From NCBI RefSeq assembly GCF_009380155.1, contig NZ_WHUV01000001.1, positions 372,001-436,000 on the forward strand: a stretch of DNA of 64,000 nucleotides, in the 5' to 3' direction. The number at the start of each line of letters is the position of its first letter. Within the stretch, counting starts at the first letter, position 1. Positions 42,846 through 52,993 of this stretch are shown one piece after another. A model generated the notes under the pieces. The model searched no databases. It had not been told where the DNA came from and saw only the letters and a program-made list of their open reading frames with translations. Made by a program: the position numbers and the translations under genes. This DNA is from Pseudomonas piscis. Lineage in GTDB: Bacteria > Pseudomonadota > Gammaproteobacteria > Pseudomonadales > Pseudomonadaceae.

Positions 42846-43712
42846 ATGTCCCAAGAGCTATCCGCCGAACAGATTCAACAGGCCCTGCAAGGCATCAGTG
42901 TGCCGCCCCAGCCGCAGATCATGGTGGATCTGCAGATGGAGCAGTACATGCCCGATCCCGACCTCGAGGTGATCGCCAAGCTGATCTCCCAGGATCCTGG
43001 CCTGTCTGGCGCGCTGCTGAAGATCGTCAACTCGCCCTATTACGGGCTGAGCAACAAGATCGCTTCGATCCAGCGTGCGGTGAACCTCCTGGGCAGCCGC
43101 TCGATCATCAACCTGATCAACGCGCAGTCGATCAAGGGCGAGATGAGCGACGAGACCATCGTCACTCTCAACCGCTTCTGGGACACCGCCCAGGACGTGG
43201 CCATGACCTGCCTGACCCTGGCCAAGCGCACCGGCGCCCAGGCCGTGGACGAGGCCTATGCGCTGGGCCTGTTCCATGACTGCGGCGTGCCGCTGATGCT
43301 CAAGCGCTTCCCCGACTACATGACCGTGCTGGAAGAAGCCTATGGCAGTGCCGGGCCCGAACAGCGGGTAGTGGATACCGAGAACCGGGTCTTCAACACC
43401 AACCATGCGGTGGTCGGCTACTACACGGCCAAGTCCTGGCGCCTGCCGGAGCACGTGACCATCGCCATCGCCAACCATCACAACGCCCTGGCGATCTTCA
43501 GCGACGAGTCCTCGCGTAACAGCCAGTTGAAGAACCTGCTGGCGATTCTGAAGATGGCCGAGCACATCTGCTCCTCGTACCGGGTACTGGGCAACCAGGT
43601 CGTAGACCATGAATGGAACAGCATCGGCCACCTGGTCCTCGATTATGTCGGCCTGTCGGACTACGACTTCGAGAACCTCAAGGAAACCGTGCGCGAACTG
43701 GGCGCCCACTGA
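42846..43712 (+). CDS. HDOD domain signalling protein
   Basis: 288 aa. An HDOD domain covers about residues 20-215 ([70 protein letters not shown]). HDOD proteins are HD-related but usually lack full metal-binding sites; they act as protein-interaction or signalling modules. No GGDEF, EAL or receiver domain is attached. Its TGA overlaps the mutM ATG by one base, so it is translationally coupled to mutM, an arrangement that is conserved in Pseudomonas. Confidence 0.87.
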   Translation: MSQELSAEQIQQALQGISVPPQPQIMVDLQMEQYMPDPDLEVIAKLISQDPGLSGALLKIVNSPYYGLSNKIASIQRAVNLLGSRSIINLINAQSIKGEMSDETIVTLNRFWDTAQDVAMTCLTLAKRTGAQAVDEAYALGLFHDCGVPLMLKRFPDYMTVLEEAYGSAGPEQRVVDTENRVFNTNHAVVGYYTAKSWRLPEHVTIAIANHHNALAIFSDESSRNSQLKNLLAILKMAEHICSSYRVLGNQVVDHEWNSIGHLVLDYVGLSDYDFENLKETVRELGAH

Positions 43713-44524
43713 TGCCTGAACTCCCCGAGGTCGAAACCACCCGGCGCGGGATAGCGCCGCACCTGGAAGGCCAGAAGGTCAGCCGGGTGATCGTCCGTGA
43801 CCGGCGCCTGCGCTGGCCGATCCCCGAGGACCTGGACATACGCCTGTCCGGGCAGCGGATCGTCCAGGTCGACCGTCGGGCCAAGTACCTGTTGATCAAT
43901 GCCGAAGTCGGCACCCTGATCAGCCACTTGGGCATGTCGGGCAACCTGCGGTTGGTGGAAGTCGGCCTGCCAGCGGCCAAGCATGAGCATGTGGATATCG
44001 AACTGGAGTCGGGGCTGGCCCTGCGCTACACCGATCCACGGCGCTTTGGCGCCATGCTCTGGAGCCTTGACCCGTTGAACCACGAGTTGCTTTCGCGGCT
44101 GGGTCCGGAGCCACTGACTGACCTGTTCGACGGCGAGCGCCTGTTCCAGATGTCCCGCGGGCGTTCCATGGCGGTCAAGCCGTTCATCATGGACAACGCG
44201 GTGGTGGTGGGGGTGGGCAACATCTACGCCACAGAAGCCTTGTTCGCCGCGGGCATCGACCCACGCCGCGAGGCCAAGGGCATTTCCCGGGCGCGCTATT
44301 TGAGGCTGGCGATCGAGATCAAGCGGATCCTGGCGGCGGCCATCTTGCAGGGTGGCACCACCTTGCGCGACTTCATCGGCGGCGATGGCCAGCCCGGCTA
44401 CTTCCAGCAGGAACTGTTCGTCTACGGGCGAGGCGGGGAGCACTGCAAGGTCTGCGGCACGGGATTGCGCGAAATCAAGCTGGGCCAACGCGCCAGCGTC
44501 TACTGCCCACGCTGCCAGAGCTGA
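43712..44524 (+). CDS. mutM: Formamidopyrimidine-DNA glycosylase
   Basis: 270 aa. It removes 8-oxoguanine and formamidopyrimidines and nicks the abasic site. The N-terminus after Met removal is [13 protein letters not shown], with catalytic Pro and Glu. K58 lies in [10 protein letters not shown], and the C-terminal zinc finger is CKVCGTG...YCPRC. It starts inside the stop of the HDOD gene; the longer upstream frame is not needed. Convergent with the ferredoxin gene. Confidence 0.97.
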   Translation: MPELPEVETTRRGIAPHLEGQKVSRVIVRDRRLRWPIPEDLDIRLSGQRIVQVDRRAKYLLINAEVGTLISHLGMSGNLRLVEVGLPAAKHEHVDIELESGLALRYTDPRRFGAMLWSLDPLNHELLSRLGPEPLTDLFDGERLFQMSRGRSMAVKPFIMDNAVVVGVGNIYATEALFAAGIDPRREAKGISRARYLRLAIEIKRILAAAILQGGTTLRDFIGGDGQPGYFQQELFVYGRGGEHCKVCGTGLREIKLGQRASVYCPRCQS

Positions 44525-44585
44525 TCCCGGCGTTACTGGCGGCGCGGCCAGCATCCATCCTGTCGCGCCCTGGCAAGCGCCGGGG

Positions 44586-44604
44586 CCGCCAGGGCTCCTG
44601 GCGG
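44586..44604. terminator. Hairpin between mutM and fdx
   Basis: CCGCCAGG (44586-44593) and CCTGGCGG (44597-44604) form a perfect stem directly beyond the ferredoxin stop and before the convergent mutM end. Likely terminator; no T-run. Confidence 0.55.
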
Positions 44605-44605
44605 A

Positions 44606-45569
<964 letters not shown>

Positions 45570-45588
45570 TCATCGATACCGAGCCTCA

Positions 45589-47184
45589 TCACGCGGTTTT
45601 CAAGCGCTCGGCCAGGGCCGTGGCCAGCTGTGCGGTCAAGCCGTACACCGACAGCTGCGGGTTGGCGCCGATGCTGGTGGGGAACAGCGAGCCGTCATGG
45701 ATCGACAGGTTACGCAACTGGTGGTGGCGGCCAAGGCTGTCGGCTACGGCGACCTTCGGGTCCTGGCCCATGGCGCAGCCGCCCATCACGTGGGCGCTGC
45801 CCAGGCGGGTGCGGTATAGGGCCAGTTCCAGGCCGTCGATCTGGCTGCGGACCTCGGCCAGGGTCTTGGCGAACCGTGCATCGCTGTGCAGCGGCTTGAC
45901 TGCCTTGGCGCCGCCGGCGAACTGGATCTCGGCCATGCTGTGGAAGGCCCGGCGCAGGCCGTCCCAGGCATAGGGTGAGACCTGGTAGTCGAGCACCGGG
46001 CTGCCGTCGCCGCGCAGTTCGACGTTGCCGCCGGTGCTATCGGGATGAAAGCCGTCCCGCAGCAGGGCCAGCATGGCGTGGGTATGGGGCAGTTGCTCCA
46101 TGGTCAGGCCGCTCTGGGGGCCGAAACCGCCCAGCAGGGTGCTGGCCAGGGCGGGTTGCAGCGGCGGTACCTCGAGTTTGTAGGCCATCTTGCCGGTGGT
46201 GCCGTCCTGCCATTGGAAATGGTCGGAATAGATCGATTGCGGCGCGCCGTAGAAAGGGTTGATCACCTCGTCGAACTGTCCGGCGGAGAAGTTCACCAGG
46301 TGCAGGAACGTACGCTTGCCCAGGCGCGAATGCGGGTCTGGGGCATCGGAGCGCAGCAGCAGGGCCGGGCTGTTGATGCCGCCGCCGGACAGTACGTAGT
46401 GCTTGGCCTTGACCATGATCTTGCGGCCGGTGGGTGCCACGCAGCGAGCGTCCATGGCCAGGCATTGCAGGCCGGTGACCCGGTCGCCATCGAGTTGCAG
46501 GCGATCGGCGCGGGCCAGGTACAGCAGTTCGCCGCCTTTCTCCAGGGTCGCCGGGATAGTGGTCACCAGCATCGACTGCTTGGCGTTGGTCGGGCAGCCC
46601 AGGCCGCAGTAGCCCAGGTTCCAGCAGCCGCGTACGTTGCGCGGGATCACGTGCCAGCTGTAGCCCAGGGCTTCGCAGCCCTTGCGGATCACGTCGTTGT
46701 TGGCGTTGGGTGGCATGACCCAGGGCGCGACTCCCAGGCGCTGCTCCATCTTCTCGAACCAGGGGGCCATTTCGGCCGAGCTGTGGCCCACCACGCCATG
46801 CTCCCGGGCCCAGTGCTCGAGGGTCGGGTCGGGGGTGCGGAAGCTCGAGGTCCAGTTGATCAGGGTGGTGCCGCCTACGGCGCGCCCCTGGAGGATGGTG
46901 ATGGCGCCGTCCTTGCTCATGCGCCCGATACCTTCCTGGTACAGGCTGGTGTAGGCCTGGTCCTCGAGCATCTTGAAGTCGTCGCTGGTCTTGAGCGGGC
47001 CTTCTTCGATCAGCAGCACCTTGTAGCCCGCGGCACTGAGGATCTCGGCCGTGGTACCGCCCCCGGCACCACTGCCGACGATGGCGACATCGGCCTCCAG
47101 GGTCAGGTCCTGCTCCAGTTGCGAGCCGTTGTAGGTTTTCCAGCCACGAGTCAGGCCTTCGCGAAACAGATCAGGTACAGGCAT
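45589..47184 (-). CDS. laoA: Long-chain alcohol dehydrogenase LaoA (GMC oxidoreductase)
   Basis: 531-aa GMC flavoprotein. The FAD-binding motif VAIVGSGAGGGTTAEILSAA is near residue 33, RAVGGTTLINW is the second FAD segment, GCWNLGYCGLGCPTNAKQS is the membrane-type alcohol dehydrogenase cysteine-rich insertion, and the C-terminal HVMGGCAMG...DGSLFP carries the active-site region. Its order with laoB, laoC and divergent laoR matches the P. aeruginosa PA0364-PA0367 system for oxidising long-chain alcohols from alkylsulfates and alkanes. ATG 47184 (MPVPDLFREG) is the conserved start; a longer frame is open upstream. Confidence 0.9.
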   Translation of the reverse strand: MPVPDLFREGLTRGWKTYNGSQLEQDLTLEADVAIVGSGAGGGTTAEILSAAGYKVLLIEEGPLKTSDDFKMLEDQAYTSLYQEGIGRMSKDGAITILQGRAVGGTTLINWTSSFRTPDPTLEHWAREHGVVGHSSAEMAPWFEKMEQRLGVAPWVMPPNANNDVIRKGCEALGYSWHVIPRNVRGCWNLGYCGLGCPTNAKQSMLVTTIPATLEKGGELLYLARADRLQLDGDRVTGLQCLAMDARCVAPTGRKIMVKAKHYVLSGGGINSPALLLRSDAPDPHSRLGKRTFLHLVNFSAGQFDEVINPFYGAPQSIYSDHFQWQDGTTGKMAYKLEVPPLQPALASTLLGGFGPQSGLTMEQLPHTHAMLALLRDGFHPDSTGGNVELRGDGSPVLDYQVSPYAWDGLRRAFHSMAEIQFAGGAKAVKPLHSDARFAKTLAEVRSQIDGLELALYRTRLGSAHVMGGCAMGQDPKVAVADSLGRHHQLRNLSIHDGSLFPTSIGANPQLSVYGLTAQLATALAERLKTA

Positions 47185-47274
47185 ATCGGGTGCTCTCTTA
47201 TTATCGATGTCGTGGCGCAACGGCACGGTAGCCGCGTCTCTCCCGGGCGCAGCCAGTGCCAACGGCTGGCTGGG

Positions 47275-47820
47275 TCAGACCTTGGGTGGCCCGGGGTAGC
47301 CGCAGTGGGCCCAGGACTCGGGGCGGGTATACCAGGCCATCATCACCAGTTGCAGCAGCGAGGCGTGGCCCATGCGCAGCAGCGACAGGTAGCTGTTTTC
47401 CCAGCGACTGAGGAAGTTGCGGATGTCCTCGGCGCTGGCGTTCTCCCAACTGCCCCAGATTCCCGTCAGTGGTCCACGGGTCACGGCCATGCCCAGCACG
47501 TCGAACAGTTGCTGGGTCAGCTTGAGCATCTCCGGAGATAAATGGTTGAGGGCGTTGTCCAGGTTTACCAGGGCACCGTCGACGGCAGCGGACATCCTGT
47601 CCACTGCCACGGCACCTTCGAGCATCACTGGGATCAACGCCCTCAGAAACGGCAATTCATTGCTGCGCAAAATGGCATAGCCGTTGGCCGGTGTGCTGGC
47701 GGAGCAACCGCTAAGGCTGGCGCCAAGGCCGGCGGTGGCCAGGAAGGCACTGGCGCAGAGGCCGATTTTCAGCAGGCCGCGCCGCGACAGCGCGGGTGTT
47801 TCAGACAGGCTAGGGGTCAT
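47275..47820 (-). CDS. laoB: LaoB, Tat-exported accessory lipoprotein-like subunit
   Basis: 181 aa. The N-terminus has a twin-arginine signal, LSRRGLLKIG, followed by a hydrophobic stretch and a possible lipobox LSGC. The remainder is mostly helical with no known catalytic motif, as expected for a small partner of the GMC dehydrogenase LaoA. ATG 47820 places the RR motif at residues 14-15; the frame extends upstream to 47895 without purpose. It is 80 bases downstream of laoC and 90 bases upstream of laoA. Confidence 0.85.
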   Translation of the reverse strand: MTPSLSETPALSRRGLLKIGLCASAFLATAGLGASLSGCSASTPANGYAILRSNELPFLRALIPVMLEGAVAVDRMSAAVDGALVNLDNALNHLSPEMLKLTQQLFDVLGMAVTRGPLTGIWGSWENASAEDIRNFLSRWENSYLSLLRMGHASLLQLVMMAWYTRPESWAHCGYPGPPKV

Positions 47821-47900
47821 TGTTGTTATTACCCTGCGATCGACTGGTTGAAAAATCTCGAGCAGCGACTGCGCTGGCAATCGCTGCGGTTTCAAGGCTC

Positions 47901-49331
47901 CTAGCGGATGAACAGCTTCTGGATCAGTTTCTGGATCGACTTGCCGTAGGGTGGGTAGATCAGGCGGGCGGCGTTGAAGCGCTGCTTGATGAACACCCCC
48001 TTGGCCTTGCTGAAGGTCAGGAAGCCCTCGTGGCCGTGATAGTGACCCATGCCGGAAGGGCCGATGCCACCGAAAGGCAGGTCATCCTGGGTCACGTGCA
48101 GCAACGTGTCGTTCATGCAGGCGCCGCCGGAGTGGGTTTCGGTGAGGACCCGCTGCTGTTCGGCCTTGTCGTAGCCGAAGTAGTACAGCGCCAGGGGCCG
48201 AGGCCGCTCGGTGACATAGGCCAGGGCCTGGTCCAGGGTCTTGTAGGGCACGATGGGCAGGATCGGACCGAAGATCTCGTCCTGCATCACCGTCATGTCG
48301 TCGCTGACATTGAGCAGCAGGCTATGGGGCAGGCGGCGTTCCTGCCCCTGGTCGAACAGCGGCACCAACTGCGCGCCTTTGCTGGTGGCGTCGCTCAGGT
48401 AGCCGTTGAGCCGCGAGAGCTGGCGCTGGTTGATGATCGCGGTGTAGTCGGGGTTGTCCACCAGGGTCGGGAAGAACCCACGCACCACCTGGCGATAAGT
48501 GTCGACGAAGGCCTCCACACGGTCCTCCGGTACCAGCACGTAGTCCGGGGCGACGCAGGTCTGGCCGGCGTTCATGGTCTTGCCGAAGGCGATGCGCTCG
48601 GCGGCGTCCTTGAGTGGCACGGTATGGGAGACGATGGCCGGGGACTTGCCGCCCAGCTCCAGGGTCACCGGGGTCAGGTTCTCTGCCGCGGCGCGCATCA
48701 CATGCTTGCCGATGCTGGTGGCGCCGGTGAACAGCAGGTGATCGAAGCGCAGCTTGGAGAAGGCCATGCCCACTTCCGCCTCGCCCAGGACTACGCAGAC
48801 CAGGTCTTCGGGGAAGATCCGCGCCAGCAGTTGCTTGAGCAGCAGGCCGGTGGCGGGGGTCGACTCGCTGAGCTTGAGCATGACCCGGTTGCCGGCGGCC
48901 AGGGCGCCGGTCAGCGGTCCCATGCACAGGAACAGCGGGTAGTTCCAGGGCACGATGATGCCCACAACGCCCAGGGGCTGGTAGATCACCTTGGCCGAGG
49001 CTGGCTGGAAGGCCATGCCGACGGCGCGGCGGGAGGGTTTCATCCAGCGCTTGAGGTGCTTGCGGGCATAGTGGATGCCATGCAGGCTGGGCATGATTTC
49101 CGCCAGCAGGGTTTCATCGGCGCTGCGGTTGCTGAAGTCCTGGCTGATGGCGTCGATCAGCGCCTGGCGTTCGGTGTTGAGCAAGTCCTGCAAGGCCTTG
49201 AGCCATTGGTCGCGCTGGGCGGCTGGCGGCATCGGATGGGCGGCATAGGCCCGGCGCTGAGCTTCGAACAGCTCGAGCAGCCCGTCCTGTTGCTGGAGGG
49301 AATCCTGAAGGTAGGCGATCTCGGCAGACAT
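47901..49331 (-). CDS. laoC: Long-chain aldehyde dehydrogenase LaoC (coniferyl-aldehyde-DH type)
   Basis: 476 aa NAD(P)-dependent aldehyde dehydrogenase that would oxidise the aldehydes from LaoA to fatty acids. PWNYPLFLCMGPLTGALAAG is the coenzyme-binding strand, VTLELGGKSPAIV carries the general base Glu, and NAGQTCVAPDYVLV the catalytic cysteine. The short (476 aa) form with C-terminal hydrophobic FIKQRFNAARLIYPPYG matches the coniferyl/fatty aldehyde dehydrogenase group, often membrane-associated. First gene of the laoCBA transcript, divergent from laoR. Confidence 0.92.
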   Translation of the reverse strand: MSAEIAYLQDSLQQQDGLLELFEAQRRAYAAHPMPPAAQRDQWLKALQDLLNTERQALIDAISQDFSNRSADETLLAEIMPSLHGIHYARKHLKRWMKPSRRAVGMAFQPASAKVIYQPLGVVGIIVPWNYPLFLCMGPLTGALAAGNRVMLKLSESTPATGLLLKQLLARIFPEDLVCVVLGEAEVGMAFSKLRFDHLLFTGATSIGKHVMRAAAENLTPVTLELGGKSPAIVSHTVPLKDAAERIAFGKTMNAGQTCVAPDYVLVPEDRVEAFVDTYRQVVRGFFPTLVDNPDYTAIINQRQLSRLNGYLSDATSKGAQLVPLFDQGQERRLPHSLLLNVSDDMTVMQDEIFGPILPIVPYKTLDQALAYVTERPRPLALYYFGYDKAEQQRVLTETHSGGACMNDTLLHVTQDDLPFGGIGPSGMGHYHGHEGFLTFSKAKGVFIKQRFNAARLIYPPYGKSIQKLIQKLFIR

Positions 49332-49363
49332 GATCGGGCTCCGAATTTTGTGAGGTGGCTAGT

Positions 49364-49392
49364 TTTTTAGAGCTTATACTCTAGATTGTCAA
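49364..49392 (-). promoter_or_regulatory. laoC promoter with palindromic LaoR operator
   Basis: On the complementary strand, TTGACA (49392-49387) and TAAAAA (49369-49364) are 17 bases apart, a good sigma-70 promoter pointing to laoC. The spacer holds a palindrome, TAGAG-CTTATA-CTCTA (49368-49383), placed as a TetR-type operator would be to block RNA polymerase. Confidence 0.7.
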
Positions 49393-49476
49393 TTGCTCCT
49401 CCCGTGCCGGTGTCGATTTATCCCCAGGGGGATAGGTCGTAAAATGTCCCCAGTCTTCCGAATAAAGCCCGTATCC

Positions 49477-50148
49477 ATGGCCCCACGTATAAAAACCCGC
49501 GAGCGCATCGTCCAGTTCAGCCTCGAGCTCTTCAACCAGCAGGGCGAACGCAACGTCAGCACCAACCATATTGCGGCGCATATGGAGATCTCCCCGGGCA
49601 ACCTGTACTACCACTTCCCCAACAAGCAGGCGATCATCGCCGTGCTCTTCGCCGAATACGAAAGCCTGGTGGACAGCTTCCTGCGTCCACCGCCCGGGCG
49701 TGCCGCCACCGTGGAGGACAAGCGCTACTACCTGCAGGCCCTGCTGGCGGCCATGTGGCGCTACCGCTTCCTGCACCGCGACCTGGAGCACCTGCTGGAC
49801 AGCGATCCCGACCTGGCGGCGCGTTACCGGCGCTTTTCCCAACGCTGCCTGATCCAGGGCATGGCCATCTACGGGCGTTTCGTCGACGCCGGGATCATCG
49901 CCATGGACAGGGTGCAGATCGAATCCCTGACCCTCAATGCCTGGATCATCCTCACCTCCTGGGTGCGGTTCCTGTGCACCACCCGCGAGAACTCCACCCA
50001 CCTGAGTGAAGAAGCGATCAAGCGTGGTGTCTACCAGGTGCTGGTCCTGGAGGCCGGTTTCGTCACTGAGCAGGCGCGGGGCGAGGTCAACAAACTGTTC
50101 GAAGAGTTTTACGTGCCCCTGGCCCAAGCCTTGGAAGAAGTGCAGTAG
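49477..50148 (+). CDS. laoR: TetR-family repressor LaoR
   Basis: 223 aa. The N-terminal TetR helix-turn-helix reads RERIVQFSLELFNQQG...STNHIAAHMEISPGNLYYHF (about residues 7-47). The C-terminal ligand domain is longer than usual. Divergent from laoC, as in P. aeruginosa, where LaoR represses the operon and alcohol/acyl metabolites relieve it. ATG 49477 (MAPRIKTRER) gives the conserved N-terminus, but an ATG at 49444 with AGGT upstream adds 11 residues and cannot be excluded. Confidence 0.9.
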   Translation: MAPRIKTRERIVQFSLELFNQQGERNVSTNHIAAHMEISPGNLYYHFPNKQAIIAVLFAEYESLVDSFLRPPPGRAATVEDKRYYLQALLAAMWRYRFLHRDLEHLLDSDPDLAARYRRFSQRCLIQGMAIYGRFVDAGIIAMDRVQIESLTLNAWIILTSWVRFLCTTRENSTHLSEEAIKRGVYQVLVLEAGFVTEQARGEVNKLFEEFYVPLAQALEEVQ

Positions 50149-50184
50149 GATCAAGCCTTCGACACTTATTCACAGGAGCCCGCT

Positions 50185-51039
50185 ATGCCCCTCGCGCAAT
50201 TGATCAGCCCGCTAGCCCTGGACCAGAAGAGACAGCAGCCCGGCCTGGTGATCCTGGATTGTCGCTTTGCCCTGGAAGACCCGGACTACGGGCAACGCAG
50301 CTATGCCGAGGGGCACCTGGCCGGGGCGCATTTCGCCGACTTGAACCGGGACCTGAGCGGACCTGTGGTCAAGGGTGCGACCGGCCGGCACCCGCTGCCG
50401 GACCCGGCCCGGCTGGTGGAGCGCCTGCAAGCCTGGGGGATCGATAACGACAGCGAGATCGTGCTGTATGACGATGGCCCCGGCGCTTATGCCGCCCGCG
50501 CCTGGTGGCTGCTGGCCTGGTTGGGCAAGCGTGATGGGGTGTTCATCCTCGATGGCGGCCTCAAGGCCTGGCACGCCGCGGGCCTGCCCCTGAGCCTGGA
50601 TCCGCCGCCTGCCGTCCAAGGTCACTTCAGCGGCCAGCCGGACTCGCACCTGCTGCTGGACGCGGCGCACTTGCAACAGCGCTTGGGCCAATCGGATCTG
50701 ACCCTGCTGGACGCCCGGGCCCTGCCGCGTTTTCGTGGCGACGTGGAGCCTATCGATCCGGTGGCCGGGCACATTCCCGGCGCGCAGTGCGCGGCGTTCA
50801 CCGACAACCTGGGCAGTGATGGGCGTTTCCTGCCGGTGGAGCAGCTCAAGCAGCGCTTTGCCGAGAAACTCGCCGGGCGTTCGCCGGAGCAACTGGTGGC
50901 CTATTGCGGTTCAGGGGTGACGGCCTGCCACAACCTGTTCGCCCTGTGCCTGGCCGGGTACCCGCTGGCCCGCTTGTATGCCGGCTCCTGGAGCGAGTGG
51001 ATCACCGACTCCCGGCGGCCTGTGGCCAATGGCGACTGA
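50185..51039 (+). CDS. Sulfurtransferase, two rhodanese domains (SseA-like)
   Basis: 284 aa. Two rhodanese modules: an inactive N-terminal one (about residues 5-135, with VILDCRFALEDPDYG) and a C-terminal one (about 150-280) with LLDARALPRFRG and the active loop AYCGSGVTAC, in which the cysteine carries the persulfide. CGSGVT is the 3-mercaptopyruvate sulfurtransferase signature rather than the CRKGVT of thiosulfate sulfurtransferase. It follows laoR by 37 bases and may be read from the same promoter. Substrate specificity is inferred. Confidence 0.87.
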   Translation: MPLAQLISPLALDQKRQQPGLVILDCRFALEDPDYGQRSYAEGHLAGAHFADLNRDLSGPVVKGATGRHPLPDPARLVERLQAWGIDNDSEIVLYDDGPGAYAARAWWLLAWLGKRDGVFILDGGLKAWHAAGLPLSLDPPPAVQGHFSGQPDSHLLLDAAHLQQRLGQSDLTLLDARALPRFRGDVEPIDPVAGHIPGAQCAAFTDNLGSDGRFLPVEQLKQRFAEKLAGRSPEQLVAYCGSGVTACHNLFALCLAGYPLARLYAGSWSEWITDSRRPVANGD

Positions 51040-51102
51040 GCCCGTCGTTGCGGGCCTGACAGCCCCGGGCCGAGCGTCACTTCAACCGGGCCCAAGCCGG
51101 GT

Positions 51103-51936
51103 TCAGGGTGCCTGCAAGGCGCTGCGGTAGGCCGCCGGGGCGACGCCATAGACCTGCTTGAACTGCCGATTCAGATGGCTCTGGTCGGCAAACCCCAGTT
51201 GGGTCGCCACCTCCAGCGGCAGGCAGCCGTCGCGCAGCAGGGCCCGGGCCTTGGCGATGCGCTGCTGCATCAGCCAAGTGTGGGGCGGAATCCCAGTGGC
51301 GCGGCGGAATACCCGGGCAAAGTGAAATGGCGACAGGTTCACCGCCGCCGCCAGCTCTTCCAGCGATGGCGGTTCAGCCAGCTGGGTGCGCAGCAGTTCC
51401 TTGGCTTGCACTATGGCCCGATGTTCCTGCCCCGGTTCGCGGGGCGCCTTGACCCTGGCATGGCGTTGCAGCAGCAGGAGCAGCATTTCCCGCCACAGGG
51501 TCTGTTGCTGCAGGGCGGTGGCCGGGCTTTCCAGCAAGTGATGCAGGTGCACGAAGCCCTTGACCAGGTCCGGGTCGCGGTACAGCGTCGCGCCGAATGC
51601 CGGCAAGGTGCCGCTGGGTAGCTCCAGTTCATCCAGCAGCCCCAGTACCTGCCGGTTATCCGGGTAGAAGGCCCGGTACAACCAGCCGTCCTCGGTGCCC
51701 TTGGCCCCGGTATGCAGTTCATCGGGGTTGATCAGCACCAGGGTGCCGCTGCCCGCCAGGTGTTCGGCGCCCCGATAGCGGTAGCGCTGGGCGCCGGCCA
51801 TGATCATGCCGATCACGAAGCCGTCATGCACATGGGGTACGAAGCGGTGCTCGATGTAGCGCGCGGACAGCAACTCGACCCCGGTCAGGGGCGCGGTCTG
51901 CCAGAAGCGGATCGACTCCCGGGACGACTTATCCAT
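51103..51936 (-). CDS. AraC-family regulator with cupin-type sensor domain
   Basis: 277 aa. The N-terminal ~150 residues form an AraC-type cupin (YIEHRFVPHVHDGFVIGMIM, GTLVLINPDELHTG). The C-terminal ~100 residues contain two helix-turn-helix motifs (SLEELAAAVNLSPFHFARVFRR and PLEVATQLGFADQSHLNRQF). Target and ligand are unknown. Its 5' end overlaps the YheT-like hydrolase gene by eight bases, so the two are coupled on the complementary strand. Confidence 0.87.
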   Translation of the reverse strand: MDKSSRESIRFWQTAPLTGVELLSARYIEHRFVPHVHDGFVIGMIMAGAQRYRYRGAEHLAGSGTLVLINPDELHTGAKGTEDGWLYRAFYPDNRQVLGLLDELELPSGTLPAFGATLYRDPDLVKGFVHLHHLLESPATALQQQTLWREMLLLLLQRHARVKAPREPGQEHRAIVQAKELLRTQLAEPPSLEELAAAVNLSPFHFARVFRRATGIPPHTWLMQQRIAKARALLRDGCLPLEVATQLGFADQSHLNRQFKQVYGVAPAAYRSALQAP

Positions 51937-52930
51937 GGCGGCCCAGGCCTGCCAGCCATTGGGGAATCCGGCGCTCCAGATAGTAGCCGGGCTGCTTGAG
52001 GGTACCGTCGACGAAACCCACGTGGCCGCCCTTGGCCTGCAGCTCGAAGCGGGTGCTGGCCGACAGTTCGCTGGCTTCGGGCAGGCTGTGGGGGAACACG
52101 AATGGGTCGTCGGTGGCCTGGATGATCAGGGTCGGCGTGCGGATTTCCCCAAGGAAATAGCGGCTGGAGGCACGCCGGTAATAGTCCTGGGCATCGGCAA
52201 AGCCATGCAGCGGCGCGGTGACCCGGCCATCGAAGTCCCAGAAGGTGCGCATCCGCGTCAGCGGGCCCAACTGCGCCAGGGTCGCCAGGCCTTCATGGCG
52301 GCCGTCGTGCTGGAACTGGCGCTGCTTGTCCTTGATGTAGGCCAGCATCTCGCGCATGAAGTGCGCCTGGTAGATCCGCGAAAACCCCTGGCCGATGCGA
52401 TCGGCACACTGGTCCAGGCGAAATGGCACCGACACTGCGGTGGCGCCTTGCAGGAAACTGGCGCTACCGGTTTCCCCCAGGTACTTGAGCAGCACGTTGC
52501 CACCCAGGGAGTAACCCACCGCATACAGCGGCGCCTGGGGGCGCTTGGCCCGCAGGTGGGCGATGGCTGCGGCCAGGTCTTCGCTGGCGCCGGAGTGATA
52601 GCTGCGTGGCAACAGGTTGGGCTCGCCGGAGCAGCCACGCCAGTTCAGTGCCGCACTGGCCCAGCCCTGGGCCGCCAGGGCTTGCTGCAGGCCGGCCACA
52701 TAGTGCGAGCTGGAGGAGCCGGTCAGGCCATGCAACACCAGCACCAGCGGTGCCTCGGCGCTATGGGGGCCGTGCCAGTCCAGGTCGAGGAAGTCGCCAT
52801 CGTCCAGCCACAGGCGCTCGCGCTGGTGCTGTAGCGCGGTGGCCGGACGCCACAGCGGGCCCCACAGGGTCTGCAGGTGCGGATTGCCTAGGCCGAAGGC
52901 GGGGATGAAGCGATCTGGCGAGTCGGGCAC
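51929..52930 (-). CDS. YheT family alpha/beta hydrolase
   Basis: 333 aa. It opens FIPAFGLGNPHLQTLWGPL, the YheT signature, and has LVLVLHGLTGSSSSHYV (oxyanion region), the nucleophile elbow VGYSLGGNVLLKYLG (Ser about 144), and late LIIQATDDPFVFPHS (Asp) and GGHVGFVDG (His). Family members are esterases of unclear substrate. The gene follows rsmD on the same strand after 63 bases that contain a strong palindrome. Confidence 0.87.
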   Translation of the reverse strand: MPDSPDRFIPAFGLGNPHLQTLWGPLWRPATALQHQRERLWLDDGDFLDLDWHGPHSAEAPLVLVLHGLTGSSSSHYVAGLQQALAAQGWASAALNWRGCSGEPNLLPRSYHSGASEDLAAAIAHLRAKRPQAPLYAVGYSLGGNVLLKYLGETGSASFLQGATAVSVPFRLDQCADRIGQGFSRIYQAHFMREMLAYIKDKQRQFQHDGRHEGLATLAQLGPLTRMRTFWDFDGRVTAPLHGFADAQDYYRRASSRYFLGEIRTPTLIIQATDDPFVFPHSLPEASELSASTRFELQAKGGHVGFVDGTLKQPGYYLERRIPQWLAGLGRHG

Positions 52931-52950
52931 GGGGAGTATCTCGATGCAGC

Positions 52951-52978
52951 GGTGCGCGGCCCGGCCGGGCCGCGCACC
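52951..52978. terminator. Perfect 28-bp GC palindrome
   Basis: Positions 52951-52978 are an exact palindrome; the left half is GGTGCGCGGCCCGG and the right half its complement. It lies between rsmD (ending at 52994) and the yheT-like start (52930). Likely a strong terminator or mRNA stem after rsmD, though no T-run follows on that strand. Confidence 0.6.
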
Positions 52979-52993
52979 TTGTTCCGGCCGGCG

